From contig CAVOHR010000003.1 of NCBI GenBank assembly GCA_963695835.1, positions 186,001 through 250,000 on the forward strand: DNA of 64,000 nt. Direction: 5' to 3'. This DNA comes from VRUE01 sp963695835. Lineage in GTDB: Bacteria; Actinomycetota; Thermoleophilia; Solirubrobacterales; 70-9. Of this stretch, positions 32,253-40,457 are shown piece by piece; the stretch's first letter is position 1; the number at the start of each line of letters is the position of its first letter. The notes under the pieces are model-generated. The model did not search any database, was not told the DNA's origin, and was given only the letters and a program-made list of their open reading frames with translations. Made by a program: the position numbers and the translations under genes.

Positions 32253-33257
32253 GTGGGCGCCCCCGTCATCTTCTCCGGCATCCAGCCGACCGGCCGCAAG
32301 CACCTCGGCAACTACATCGGCGCGATCCGCCAGTACGTCGAGGGGCAGGAGCGCGGCGAGCCGGCGATCTTCTGCATCGTCGACCTGCACGCGATCTCGG
32401 TCGCCTTCGACCCGGCCGAGCTGCGCGAGCGGCTCTACGACACGACCGCGATCCTGCTCGCCGCCGGGCTCGACCGCGAGCGCTGCATCCTCTTCCGCCA
32501 GTCCGACGTGCACGAGCACACCGAGCTGACCTGGCTGCTCGCCGCGGTCACCGCCCACGGCGACCTCAACCGCATGCACCAGTTCAAGGACAAGTCCGCC
32601 AGGCAGCGCGAGCTGGTCTCCGCGGCGCTCTTCTTCTACCCGGTGCTGCAGGCCGCCGACGTGCTCGCCTACCGGGCGACCGAGGTGCCGGTCGGCGAGG
32701 ACCAGCGCCAGCACATCGAGCTGATGCGGGAGATCGCCCGCCGCTTCAACGAGCGCTTCGGCGAGACCCTGGTCGTCCCCGAGCACCGCATCCCGGAGCT
32801 CGGGGCGCGGATCATGGACCTGCAGCAGCCGGAGCGGAAGATGTCGACCACCGGCGCGACCGAGGCGGGGAGGATCTACGTCCTCGACGAGCCGGCGGCG
32901 ATCCGCAAGAAGCTCGGCAGCGCCGTCACCGACTCCGGCCGGGAGATCGTCCGCGCGCCCGACAAGCCCGGCGTCTCCAACCTGATCGAAGTGCTGGCGA
33001 TCGCCCGCGGCGTCGAGCCGGCGGCGATCGAGCGCGAGCTGGAGGGAGCGGGCTACGGCGACCTGAAGCAGGCGACGGCGGCCGGAGTGGTCGAGCTGCT
33101 GGCCCCCGTCCGCGAGCGCTACGCCGAGCTGCGCCCGGACGAGCAGGCGCTGGAGGCGGGGCTCGCCGCCGGGGCCGAGAAGGCCCGCGCAATCGCCTCG
33201 GCCACGCTCGCCGAAGTGCGCGAGCGCATGGGCGTCGGCGGCCCCGCCTACCCTTAG
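32253..33257 (+). CDS. trpS: Tryptophanyl-tRNA synthetase
   Basis: A 334-residue class I aminoacyl-tRNA synthetase. The N-terminus has FSGIQPTGRKHLGNYIGA with the HIGH-like element, ADVLAYRATEVPVGEDQRQH (partly shown) forms the active-site lid and the KMSKS loop reads ERKMSTTG. GTG 32253 starts directly at the first strand and follows a -10 box; the TTG at 32235 would be upstream of the RNA start. The 3' end carries the -10 box for scpA. Confidence 0.96.
   Translation: MGAPVIFSGIQPTGRKHLGNYIGAIRQYVEGQERGEPAIFCIVDLHAISVAFDPAELRERLYDTTAILLAAGLDRERCILFRQSDVHEHTELTWLLAAVTAHGDLNRMHQFKDKSARQRELVSAALFFYPVLQAADVLAYRATEVPVGEDQRQHIELMREIARRFNERFGETLVVPEHRIPELGARIMDLQQPERKMSTTGATEAGRIYVLDEPAAIRKKLGSAVTDSGREIVRAPDKPGVSNLIEVLAIARGVEPAAIERELEGAGYGDLKQATAAGVVELLAPVRERYAELRPDEQALEAGLAAGAEKARAIASATLAEVRERMGVGGPAYP
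33249..33254 (+). promoter_or_regulatory. -10 box for leaderless scpA transcript
   Basis: TACCCT, inside the last codons of trpS, lies 6 nt before ATG 33261. Confidence 0.45.
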
Positions 33258-33260
33258 CCG

Positions 33261-33992
33261 ATGCCCGTCGCCGACCTCGACCTCGAGCTCGACGTCTTCG
33301 CCGGGCCGTTCGACCTGCTGCTGGCGGTCCTGCTGCGCGAGGAGGTCGACCTGCTGGAGGTGGAGCTGGGCGAGGTCGTGGTCGCCTACGTCGCCCACCT
33401 CGAGCGCGAGGGCGAGCTGGAGCTGGAGGTGGCGACCGAGTTCCTGGTCCTGATCGCGGCGCTGCTGGAGCTGAAGTCGCGCCTGCTCCTGCCCGGCGCC
33501 GAGGAGGAGATCGACGAGCTGGGACCGGAGGAGGCGGTCGAGGAGCTGCTGGCGCGGCTGCTCGAGTACCGTCGCTACCGCGACGCCGCGGCGATGCTGA
33601 GCGAGCGTTTCGAGGCGGCCCGCGGCTACCTCTACCGGGTGGCGCCGCTGCCGCCGGGCCTGCGCCGCGTCGCCGTCGAGGCGGCGACGGCGGTCTACGA
33701 CCCGGAGCGGCTCGGCGCCGCGCTCGGCGACCTGCTGGAGGAGCCGCCGCCGCTCGACGTCGGCCACATCCGCCCGACCGTCTCACTGGAGCGGCGCCTG
33801 CGAGCCCTGCGCGAGGCGCTCTCCGGCCGCGCCAGCATCGACTTCGACGAGCAGTTCGGCGGCGAGGACCGGCTGACCCAGGCGGTGACGCTGTTCGCCC
33901 TGCTCGAGCTGTATCGCAAGGGTGAGGTGACCTGGCGCCAGAGCCGGCCGCTGGGGCCGATCGAGATCCGCCGCAGCGGGGTGGAGGCGTGA
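33261..33992 (+). CDS. scpA: Segregation and condensation protein A
   Basis: A 243-residue kleisin subunit of the SMC-ScpAB condensin. The N-terminal domain has the family signature FAGPFDLLLAVLLREEVDLL (partly shown) and LLELKSRLLLPG. The middle is Glu-rich, and the C-terminal winged helix (EDRLTQAVTLFALLELYRKGEVTW, partly shown) contacts the SMC head. It overlaps scpB by 4 nt, the standard arrangement. Confidence 0.95.
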   Translation: MPVADLDLELDVFAGPFDLLLAVLLREEVDLLEVELGEVVVAYVAHLEREGELELEVATEFLVLIAALLELKSRLLLPGAEEEIDELGPEEAVEELLARLLEYRRYRDAAAMLSERFEAARGYLYRVAPLPPGLRRVAVEAATAVYDPERLGAALGDLLEEPPPLDVGHIRPTVSLERRLRALREALSGRASIDFDEQFGGEDRLTQAVTLFALLELYRKGEVTWRQSRPLGPIEIRRSGVEA

Positions 33993-34558
33993 GCGACCTG
34001 CCGCGGACGATCGAGGCGCTGCTCTTCCTCTCGCCGCAGCCGGTCCCGGTCGCCGACCTGGCGGAGGCGACCGAGACGACCGAAGGCCAGGTGAGCGAGG
34101 CGCTCGACGTGCTGCGCGAGGACCTCGGCGAGGGCCGCCGGGGCGTCGTCCTGCGCGAGGTCGCGGGCGGCTTCTCGCTGGCCAGCGACCCCGGCAGCGA
34201 GGACGCGGCGCGGCGGCTGCTGGCCAAGCCGCGCACGCCGCCGCTGACCCAGGCGCAGGCCGAGACCCTGGCGATCGTCGCCTACCTCCAGCCGGTCTCG
34301 CGGCCCGAGGTGGCGCGGATCCGCGGCGTCTCCTCGGAGTCGGCGGCGCAGACCCTGGCCGAGCGCGGCCTGATCGAGGAGTCTGGCCGCTCGCAGTTCG
34401 GCGCCGCCCTGTTCAAGACGACCGAGCTGTTCGAACGGCTCTTCGGCCTCTCCGGGCTCGACGAGCTGCCGGACCCGTCCCAGTTCGATCCCAGCCCGGA
34501 GGACGAGCGCGAGCTGCGCGAGCGCCTGCTCAAAGCGGGGGAACAGCGGGCCGAGTGA
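33989..34558 (+). CDS. scpB: Segregation and condensation protein B
   Basis: A 189-residue ScpB with two winged helices. It has IEALLFLSPQPVPVADLA and the second domain with LTQAQAETLAIVAYLQPVSR (partly shown), IRGVSSESAAQTL and ALFKTTELFERLFGL. It binds the ScpA linker as a dimer. The C-terminal tail is acidic. Its stop is followed 2 nt later by palindromic copy 3, which splits it from rluB although scpA-scpB-rluB are often co-transcribed in other bacteria. Confidence 0.95.
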   Translation: MSDLPRTIEALLFLSPQPVPVADLAEATETTEGQVSEALDVLREDLGEGRRGVVLREVAGGFSLASDPGSEDAARRLLAKPRTPPLTQAQAETLAIVAYLQPVSRPEVARIRGVSSESAAQTLAERGLIEESGRSQFGAALFKTTELFERLFGLSGLDELPDPSQFDPSPEDERELRERLLKAGEQRAE

Positions 34559-34560
34559 GG

Positions 34561-34673
34561 GAGCCCATCCCGGTGGGGGTTCCACTTAACTTTTCCCGAA
34601 GACAGTGGGCGGCTGTCCGCCAGCCGCTTCCCGGAAAAAGTACAAGACATTCCACCCCCACCGGGATGGGCTC
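34561..34673 (+). repeat. 115-bp palindromic 3'-end element, copy 3 (scpB/rluB)
   Basis: The outer arms GAGCCCATCCCGGTGGGGGT (34561-34580) and 34654-34673 are a perfect 20-bp inverted repeat. The core is AACTTTTCCCG...CGGAAAAAGTACAAG. The right arm ends 3 nt before the rluB GTG, so rluB translation starts directly after the stem. Confidence 0.92.
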
Positions 34674-34676
34674 TTA

Positions 34677-35375
34677 GTGCGGCTCGCCAAGTTCCTCGCT
34701 CACGGGGGAGTCGCTTCGCGGCGGAGAGCTGAGAAGGTGATTGCTGCCGGCAGGGTGACCGTCGGCGGTGAGGTCGTCAGGGATCCGGCTCGGGATGTGG
34801 GAGAGGGCGACGAGGTGCGGGTCGATGGGAGCTTGGTGGGGGCGGAGGCGCGGGAGGTCTGGGCGGTCAACAAGCCGGCCGGGGTGGTCTCGACCGCGCG
34901 CGAGCCGGGAGCCAGGCCGGCCGTGGTCGAGCTGGTCGATTCGCCCGCCAGGCTCTACCCGGTCGGGCGGCTCGACGCCGACTCCACCGGCCTGCTGCTG
35001 CTGACCAACGACGGCGAGCTGGCCAACCGGCTGACGCATCCGCGATACGAAGTCCCCAAGGCCTACAGGGTCGATCTGCGGCGACCGCCCTCCGAGGCCG
35101 ATCTGCGGCGCCTGGCGAGCGGGGTGGAGCTGGACGACGGCCCGACCGCCCCGGCCGAGGTGCGCCGGCTGGGCGAGCGCCGGATCGAGATCGCCCTGCG
35201 CGAGGGCCGCAACCGCCAGGTCCGCCGCATGGCCGAGGCGGTCGGCAACGAGGTGGTCGCCCTGCGCCGGGTCCGCTTCGGCCCGGTAGCGCTCGGCGCC
35301 CTGCCCGAGGGCGCAGCGCGCCGCCTCGCCGCCGACGAGGTCGCCGCACTCTGGGATGATGCGGGCGATGGGTGA
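34677..35375 (+). CDS. rluB: RluB/RsuA-family pseudouridine synthase
   Basis: A 232-residue enzyme forming pseudouridine in large-subunit (RluB) or small-subunit rRNA. An N-terminal S4 domain (VRLAKFLAHGGVASRRRAEKV, partly shown) is followed by the catalytic domain with NKPAGVVST and VGRLDADSTGLLLLTNDGEL (partly shown), in which Asp100 is the nucleophile, and ALREGRNRQVRRM. The GTG at 34677 follows the palindromic element by only 3 nt and has no separate Shine-Dalgarno. The stop lies inside the beginning of aroH. Confidence 0.92.
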   Translation: MRLAKFLAHGGVASRRRAEKVIAAGRVTVGGEVVRDPARDVGEGDEVRVDGSLVGAEAREVWAVNKPAGVVSTAREPGARPAVVELVDSPARLYPVGRLDADSTGLLLLTNDGELANRLTHPRYEVPKAYRVDLRRPPSEADLRRLASGVELDDGPTAPAEVRRLGERRIEIALREGRNRQVRRMAEAVGNEVVALRRVRFGPVALGALPEGAARRLAADEVAALWDDAGDG

Positions 35376-35742
35376 GCAGAGGCTCTTCGCGGTCCGCGGC
35401 GCGGTCCAGGCCGAGGCCAACGACGGCGAGGCGATCCTCGACGCGACGACCGAGCTGATGCGCGAGCTGCTCGAGCGCAACGAGCTCGAGCCGGGGGCGA
35501 TGGTCAGCGTCCTCTTCACCACAACCGAAGACCTCGACGCCGAGTTCCCGGCGGTCGCCGCGCGCAATCTCGGCCTCGACGCCGTGCCGCTCCTCTGCTG
35601 CCGCGAGATCCCCGTCCCCGGCTCGATGCCGCGGGTAATCCGGGCGATGGTCCACTACTACGCGCCCGCCGGCCACGTCCCCTCGCACGCGTACCTCGGC
35701 GCGACCCAGGACCTGCGCTCCGACCTCCACGCCGCCCAGTAA
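35368..35742 (+). CDS. aroH: Monofunctional chorismate mutase, AroH type
   Basis: A 124-residue trimeric AroH-class chorismate mutase converting chorismate to prephenate, first step towards Phe and Tyr. Features are FAVRGAVQAEANDGEAIL, the Arg of RELLERN, TEDLDAEFPAVAAR and the active-site Cys/Arg region VPLLCCREIPVPGSMPRVIR (partly shown). ATG 35368 gives the usual N-terminus (GEQRLFAVRGA); ATGs at 35356 and 35359 are in frame but lengthen it. It overlaps the rluB stop. With hisC, the DAHP synthase gene, tyrA and aroA it forms an aromatic amino acid cluster. Confidence 0.93.
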   Translation: MGEQRLFAVRGAVQAEANDGEAILDATTELMRELLERNELEPGAMVSVLFTTTEDLDAEFPAVAARNLGLDAVPLLCCREIPVPGSMPRVIRAMVHYYAPAGHVPSHAYLGATQDLRSDLHAAQ

Positions 35743-35767
35743 TCCGGCGGTCGGCCACAATGGGCGC

Positions 35768-36862
35768 ATGACCGTCACCTTCGCCGAGAAGCTGGCCCGC
35801 ATCCCGGGCTACCGGGCCGGCGTGCCGACCGGGCAGGCGCCGGAGGCGATCGCCGCCGGCGGGATCGCCCAGCTCGCCTCGAACGAGTCGAGCCTGCCGC
35901 CGCACCCGAAGGTAATCGAGGCGATCCAGGCCGCCGCCGGGGCGATGAACCGCTACCCGGACCCCGATGCGACCCTGCTGCGCAGCCGCCTCGCCGAGCG
36001 CTACGAGACCGAGCCCGGCCGGGTCGCCGTCGGCAACGGCTCCTGCGAGATCCTGCTCGCCGCCGCCGAGGCGCTCTGCGAGCCGGGCGCCGAGATCCTC
36101 TACGCCTGGCCCTCGTTCTCGATCTACCCGCACCTGGCGGCGCTGACGGGCGCGCGCGAGATCCGCGTGCCGCTGGCCGAGGGCGAGGTCCACGACCTTG
36201 ACGCGATGGCGGCCGAGGTCACCGCCGCGACCCAGCTGGCGATCGTCTGCAACCCCAACAACCCGACCGCCACCCACCTGCGGGCGAAGCAGGTCGCCGC
36301 CTTCTGCGAGCGGATCCCCGGCCACGTCACGATCGCCCTCGACGAGGCCTACGTCGAGTTCCAGACCGACGACGACCCCGACGCGACGATCGACCTGCTC
36401 GCCGAGTTCCCCAACCTGGTCGTCCTGCGCACCTTCAGCAAGGTCTACGGCCTGGCCGGGCTGCGGGTCGGCTTCGCGCTCGGCTCGGCCAGGTTCCGCG
36501 CGGCGGTCGACGCGGTGCGCCAGCCGTTCAGCGTCAACGCGCTCGCCCAGGCGGCGGCGGCCGAGGCCGTCCTGCACCAGGACGATGTCGAGCGCCGGGT
36601 CGAGCGGACGATCGCCGAGCGGCTGCGGGTCGAGGAGGCGCTGCGCGAGCTGGGCCTCGCGACCGCGGAGACGCAGACCAACTTCTCCTGGATCGACCTC
36701 GGCGAAGCCGGCGAGCGGGAGGTCGTCGCCGGCCTCGCCGAGCGCAAGATCGCCGTCCGTCCCGGCTCGCCGCTCGGCGACTCCGGCCACATCCGCGTCA
36801 GCTACGGCGCCCCGGCCGAGAACGACCGTTTCCTTGCCGCCCTCGGAGAGCTGCTCGACTGA
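35768..36862 (+). CDS. hisC: Histidinol-phosphate/aromatic aminotransferase, HisC family
   Basis: A 364-residue class I/II PLP aminotransferase. It has LASNESSLPPHPKV, RYPDPDATLLR, GNGSCEILLAAAEAL, CNPNNPTATHL, the aspartate in DEAYVEFQ and the PLP lysine in RTFSKVYGLAGLRVGF. HisC-family enzymes in this context can act on histidinol phosphate, on phenylpyruvate and 4-hydroxyphenylpyruvate, or on both. The neighbours are all aromatic-pathway genes, so an aromatic role is likely. The ATG is 6 nt after CACAAT, a weak leaderless-type -10. Confidence 0.9.
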   Translation: MTVTFAEKLARIPGYRAGVPTGQAPEAIAAGGIAQLASNESSLPPHPKVIEAIQAAAGAMNRYPDPDATLLRSRLAERYETEPGRVAVGNGSCEILLAAAEALCEPGAEILYAWPSFSIYPHLAALTGAREIRVPLAEGEVHDLDAMAAEVTAATQLAIVCNPNNPTATHLRAKQVAAFCERIPGHVTIALDEAYVEFQTDDDPDATIDLLAEFPNLVVLRTFSKVYGLAGLRVGFALGSARFRAAVDAVRQPFSVNALAQAAAAEAVLHQDDVERRVERTIAERLRVEEALRELGLATAETQTNFSWIDLGEAGEREVVAGLAERKIAVRPGSPLGDSGHIRVSYGAPAENDRFLAALGELLD

Positions 36863-36891
36863 GCGCGCCCCGCCTGCTACAAAGTCAAGCG

Positions 36892-36996
36892 GTGAAGAAG
36901 CGAACAGCAGGCGACAACCCACTCGAAGCTCGCGCCGTCGGCGCCGCAGTCGCCCCTGCTCGCCACTTCTATCGCTGGCATTGGCGATTTAGCTAG
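36892..36996 (+). CDS. Aromatic-rich leader peptide upstream of DAHP synthase
   Basis: A 34-codon ORF starting GTG-AAG-AAG-CGA and ending TAG. It begins MKKRTAGDN and its last residues read ARHFYRWHWRFS. Two Trp, one Tyr, two Phe and two His codons fall in nine consecutive positions, directly before the stop. There is no other coding gene between hisC and the DAHP synthase gene. A possible -10 TACAAA (36878-36883) sits close before the GTG, and no Shine-Dalgarno is seen, so it may be leaderless. The position, codon content and following hairpins are those of an attenuation leader sensing Trp/Phe/Tyr charging. Confidence 0.75.
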   Translation: MKKRTAGDNPLEARAVGAAVAPARHFYRWHWRFS

Positions 36997-37103
36997 GCGT
37001 CCGGCCCCGGCGGCATCGCGCCGCCTCAATAGAGCGTTTGGCCGGGCGCCGGTCCGATCGGTTCGCGCGCTTCGCGATGCCCGTGCCCGATGGCGAAGCG
37101 CGC
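36996..37103 (+). promoter_or_regulatory. Attenuator-like hairpins between leader peptide and DAHP synthase
   Basis: Three stems follow the leader stop. GGCGTCCGGCC (36996-37006) pairs with GGCCGGGCGCC (37040-37050) with one G-U; inside it GGCGGC/GCCGCC (37009-37025) forms a smaller hairpin. Then GCGCGCTTCGC (37065-37075) pairs perfectly with GCGAAGCGCGC (37093-37103) and is followed by TTGGAAAG. The first stem begins inside the leader stop codon, so a ribosome at the end of the leader would open it. I could not define a mutually exclusive antiterminator by eye. Confidence 0.6.
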
Positions 37104-37206
37104 TTGGAAAGTAGAGTCTCGACGGTGGAGAAAGGCGGCGACAAGATGATCGTGGGAATGCAGGGAGATACCGAGAGACCGGGTTCGCGACCGGCGGATC
37201 GAGCGG

Positions 37207-38229
37207 GTGGTCGAGTTGGTGCCCCCGATCGACCTGCTCGGCGACCTGCCGCTGGGCGAGGAGCGCGAGCGCGCCGTGATGGGGGGGCGCGGCTCGGTCG
37301 CCGAGATCGTCGGCGGCAGCGACGACAGGCTGCTGGTCGTGGTCGGCCCGTGCAGCGTGCACGACGTCGAGGCGGCGCTCGACTACGCCGGCCGGCTCGC
37401 CGGGGCGGCCGGGGAGCTGCGCGGCGACCTGCTGGTCGCGATGCGCGTCTACTTCGAGAAGCCGCGGACGACGACCGGCTGGAAGGGCCTGATCAACGAT
37501 CCCTACCTGGACGGCTCCTGCGACGTCAACGCCGGCCTGCGGATGGCGCGCACCCTGCTGCTGCAGGTGCTCGACCTCGGCCTGCCGATCGGCTGCGAGT
37601 TCCTCGACCCGATCACGCCGCAGTACATCTCCGACACGGTCGCCTGGGGGGCGATCGGCGCCCGCACGACCGAGAGCCAGATCCACCGCCAGCTCGGTTC
37701 CGGCCTCTCGATGCCGATCGGCTTCAAGAACCGCACCGACGGCAACGTCCAGGTCGCGGTCGACGCGGTGCGCGCGGCGGCGGCCCCGCACGCCTTCGCC
37801 GGGATCGACGACGCCGGCCGACCGGCGATCCTCCATACCACCGGCAACCCGGACGGCCACGTGATCCTGCGCGGCGGCCGCGGCGCGCCGAACCACGGCC
37901 CGGAGGGCGTCGCGGCGGCGCTCGAGAAGCTGCGCGCCGCCGGCCTCGCCGAGCGGGTCGTGGTCGACGCCTCCCACGACAACAGCGAAAAGGTCCCGGC
38001 CAAGCAGATCGCCGCGGCGGGCGTGATCGGCGAGCAGGTCGCCGCCGGCAACGAGGCGATCGTCGGGGTGATGCTCGAGTCCTTCCTGGTCGAGGGTCGC
38101 CAGGACCTCGGCGACGCCGGCTCGCTCGTCTACGGCCAGTCGATCACCGATCCCTGCATCGACTGGGAGGAGACGGTCTCCCTGCTCGAGCGGCTCGCCG
38201 CCGCCGTGCGGACACGGCGCGGCGAATGA
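37207..38229 (+). CDS. aroG: 3-deoxy-D-arabino-heptulosonate 7-phosphate synthase, AroG class I alpha
   Basis: A 340-residue DAHP synthase, joining PEP and erythrose 4-phosphate at the entry to the shikimate pathway. It has LVVVGPCSVHDVEAALDYA, VAMRVYFEKPRTTTGWKGLI (partly shown), INDPYLDGS, GARTTESQIHRQLGSG, FKNRTDGNVQVAVDA and VDASHDNSEK. The GTG at 37207 is a minimum start: in-frame codons upstream (REIPRDRVRDRRIER) resemble the true AroG N-terminus but have no ATG, GTG or TTG before a stop at 37147, so a rare start or a one-base sequence error is possible. It overlaps tyrA by 4 nt. Confidence 0.94.
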   Translation: MVELVPPIDLLGDLPLGEERERAVMGGRGSVAEIVGGSDDRLLVVVGPCSVHDVEAALDYAGRLAGAAGELRGDLLVAMRVYFEKPRTTTGWKGLINDPYLDGSCDVNAGLRMARTLLLQVLDLGLPIGCEFLDPITPQYISDTVAWGAIGARTTESQIHRQLGSGLSMPIGFKNRTDGNVQVAVDAVRAAAAPHAFAGIDDAGRPAILHTTGNPDGHVILRGGRGAPNHGPEGVAAALEKLRAAGLAERVVVDASHDNSEKVPAKQIAAAGVIGEQVAAGNEAIVGVMLESFLVEGRQDLGDAGSLVYGQSITDPCIDWEETVSLLERLAAAVRTRRGE

Positions 38230-39089
38230 GGGTCGCCGTTCTCGGGGTGGGCCTGATCGGAGGCTCGATCGGGCTCGCGGCGCGGGAGCGGCTGGGGTGC
38301 GAGGTGATCGGCTGGGGGCCGAACCGGCCGACCCTGGAGCGGGCCGAGGCGCTCGGGGCGGTCGACCGTTCGGCGCCGTCGGTCGCCGAGGCATGCGCGG
38401 GCGCCGAGATCGTCTTCTGCGCGGCGCCGGTCTCGGCCCTGCCGGAGCTGGCGCGGGCGGCGCTCGCGGCGAGCGGCCCGGAGGCGGTTGTCACCGACGC
38501 CGGCTCGACCAAGCAGGGGATAGTCGCCGAGCTGGGCGACGACGAGCGCTTCGTCGGCGGCCATCCGCTGGCCGGCGCCGAGACCGCCGGGGTGCAGAAC
38601 GCCCGTGCCGACCTGTTCGAGGGCGCGCGCTGGTACCTGACCCCGACCGAGCGCTCCGGCGAGGCGCTGCTCGATCGCCTGCGGAAGGCGATCGCCGGCC
38701 TCGGCGCGCGGCCGCAGACGATCGACCCGGAGGCGCACGACCGCTTGATGGCGACCGTCAGCCACCTGCCGCACGTATTCGCCGACGTCCTGGCCGGCCT
38801 CGCCGCGGCGGAGCTGACACGCGATTCCGAGCGGCTGCCCGAGGTCGGGCCGAGCTTCCGCGACGCGACCCGGGTCGCCGGCTCCAACCCGGCGATCTGG
38901 GGAGACATCTTCGCCGCCAACCGCGAGGCGGTGGCGGCGGCGATCGACGACGCGATCGTCCGCCTCGACGAGGTGAGGGCGCTGATCCGCGCCGGCGACG
39001 CCGGCGCGATCGCCTCCTGGCACGCCGCCGCCGGGGCGCTGCTGGGCGCCCTGGACAGCATCGAGCGCGCAGGCGGCGACGAGGCGTAG
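38226..39089 (+). CDS. tyrA: Prephenate dehydrogenase
   Basis: A 287-residue NAD-dependent TyrA. The N-terminal Rossmann motif is VAVLGVGLIGGSIGLAAR, then VTDAGSTKQGI, FVGGHPLAGAETAGV with the catalytic His region, LTPTERS and the helical dimer domain with ATVSHLPHVFADVL. It makes 4-hydroxyphenylpyruvate or arogenate product for tyrosine. There is no ACT domain, so feedback control may lie at the upstream leader. It is coupled to aroG by ATGA and is 3 nt before aroA. Confidence 0.94.
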   Translation: MRVAVLGVGLIGGSIGLAARERLGCEVIGWGPNRPTLERAEALGAVDRSAPSVAEACAGAEIVFCAAPVSALPELARAALAASGPEAVVTDAGSTKQGIVAELGDDERFVGGHPLAGAETAGVQNARADLFEGARWYLTPTERSGEALLDRLRKAIAGLGARPQTIDPEAHDRLMATVSHLPHVFADVLAGLAAAELTRDSERLPEVGPSFRDATRVAGSNPAIWGDIFAANREAVAAAIDDAIVRLDEVRALIRAGDAGAIASWHAAAGALLGALDSIERAGGDEA

Positions 39090-39092
39090 GCG

Positions 39093-40433
39093 GTGGGCAG
39101 GCGCTTCGAGCCGTCGGGGCCGCTGCGCGGCAGCCTCCGCCCCCCGGCCGACAAGTCGGTCTCCCACCGGGCGGCGCTGATCGCCGCGATGGGCGAGAGG
39201 GAGACGACGATCGAGGGCTATCTCGACGCCGCCGATACCCGCTCCACCCTCGACGCCGTGGAGGCGCTCGGAGCGGAGGTTGGGAAGGCGGTGGCGATGG
39301 TGGCCGTAGAGGAGGGCGGCGACCTGGCGTCGGCGGAGACGGCAGCGGGGGCGGGCCCGGCTCTGCTCGTCCAGGGTGTCGGCCTGCGGGGTGCCCGCTC
39401 GACGTCGATCGACGTCGGCAATGCCGGCACCCTGCTGCGCCTGCTGCCCGGCTGGCTCGCCGGTCAGGGGACCGGCGCCTGGACGCTCGACGGCGACGAG
39501 TCGATCCGCCGCCGCCCGGTCGACCGGATCGTCGCGCCGCTGCGGTTGATGGGCGCCGAGCTGAGCTGCCGCGAGGACCGCCTGCCGCCGCTCACCGTCG
39601 AGGGGGCGTCGCTGCGCGGCATCTCCTACGAGCTGCCGGTCGCCAGCGCACAGGTCAAGTCCTGCCTGCTCTTCGCGGGACTGCTGGCGGAGGGCGAGAC
39701 GCGGATCGTCGAGCGTCAGCCGACCCGCGACCACAGCGAGCGGATGCTGCGCGCGGCCGGCGCCGAGATCGAGCGCGAGGGCGACACGATCGTCGTCCAG
39801 CCGGCCGAGCGCCTCACGCCCGAGCGCTTCGTCGTCCCCGCCGACTTCTCCTCGGCCGCCTTCTTCGTAGTCGCCGGCCTGCTAGTGCCGGGCAGCGAGG
39901 TCGGCCTCTCCGGCGTCGGACTCAACCCGACGCGCACCGGCCTCTTGACGATCCTCGAGCGGATGGGCGCCCGTATCGACGTGACTCCGGCGGGCGAGGG
40001 GGGCGGCGAGCCGATCGGCACCGTCGTCGCGCGCGCCTCGGAGCTGACGGGCACCGAGGTGGGCGGCGCCGAGGTCCCGCTGGCGATCGACGAGCTGCCG
40101 CTGGTCGCCCTCGCCGCCTGCTTCGCCGAGGGCGAGACGACGATCCGCGACGCGGCCGAGCTGCGGCGCAAGGAGAGCGACCGGATCGAGACGGTCGCCG
40201 CGGCGCTGATCGCGTTCGGCGCAACGGTCGAGACGAGCGAGGACGGGATGCGGATCGAGGGCGGCGGCGGCCTGCGCGGCGGCGCGATCGACTCGCACGG
40301 CGACCACCGGATCGCGATGCTCGGCGCGATCGCCGGGCTGGCCTCGTGCGAGGGAGTCGAGGTGGCGGGGATGGACGCCGCCGCGGTCAGCTACCCGGGC
40401 TTCGAGGCCGACCTGGCCGCGCTCGCCCGGTAG
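39093..40433 (+). CDS. aroA: 3-phosphoshikimate 1-carboxyvinyltransferase (EPSP synthase)
   Basis: A 446-residue EPSP synthase of two inside-out alpha/beta domains. It has PPADKSVSHRAALIAA, DVGNAGTLLRLLPG, DESIRRRPVDRI, the SAQVKSCLLFAGLL segment, TRDHSERML, RKESDRIETVAAAL and SHGDHRIAMLGAIAGL. An Ala/Glu/Gly-rich insert lies at about residues 68-98 (VAMVAVEEGGDLASAETAAG), longer than usual in this loop. GTG 39093 lies 3 nt after tyrA, giving one aroG-tyrA-aroA unit. Confidence 0.95.
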   Translation: MGRRFEPSGPLRGSLRPPADKSVSHRAALIAAMGERETTIEGYLDAADTRSTLDAVEALGAEVGKAVAMVAVEEGGDLASAETAAGAGPALLVQGVGLRGARSTSIDVGNAGTLLRLLPGWLAGQGTGAWTLDGDESIRRRPVDRIVAPLRLMGAELSCREDRLPPLTVEGASLRGISYELPVASAQVKSCLLFAGLLAEGETRIVERQPTRDHSERMLRAAGAEIEREGDTIVVQPAERLTPERFVVPADFSSAAFFVVAGLLVPGSEVGLSGVGLNPTRTGLLTILERMGARIDVTPAGEGGGEPIGTVVARASELTGTEVGGAEVPLAIDELPLVALAACFAEGETTIRDAAELRRKESDRIETVAAALIAFGATVETSEDGMRIEGGGGLRGGAIDSHGDHRIAMLGAIAGLASCEGVEVAGMDAAAVSYPGFEADLAALAR

Positions 40434-40445
40434 CCGCGGCGCGAA

Positions 40446-40451
40446 TACGCT
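40446..40451 (+). promoter_or_regulatory. -10 box for leaderless cmk transcript
   Basis: TACGCT lies 6 nt before ATG 40458, identical to the boxes before gcvT and metK. Confidence 0.6.
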
Positions 40452-40457
40452 GCCGCC

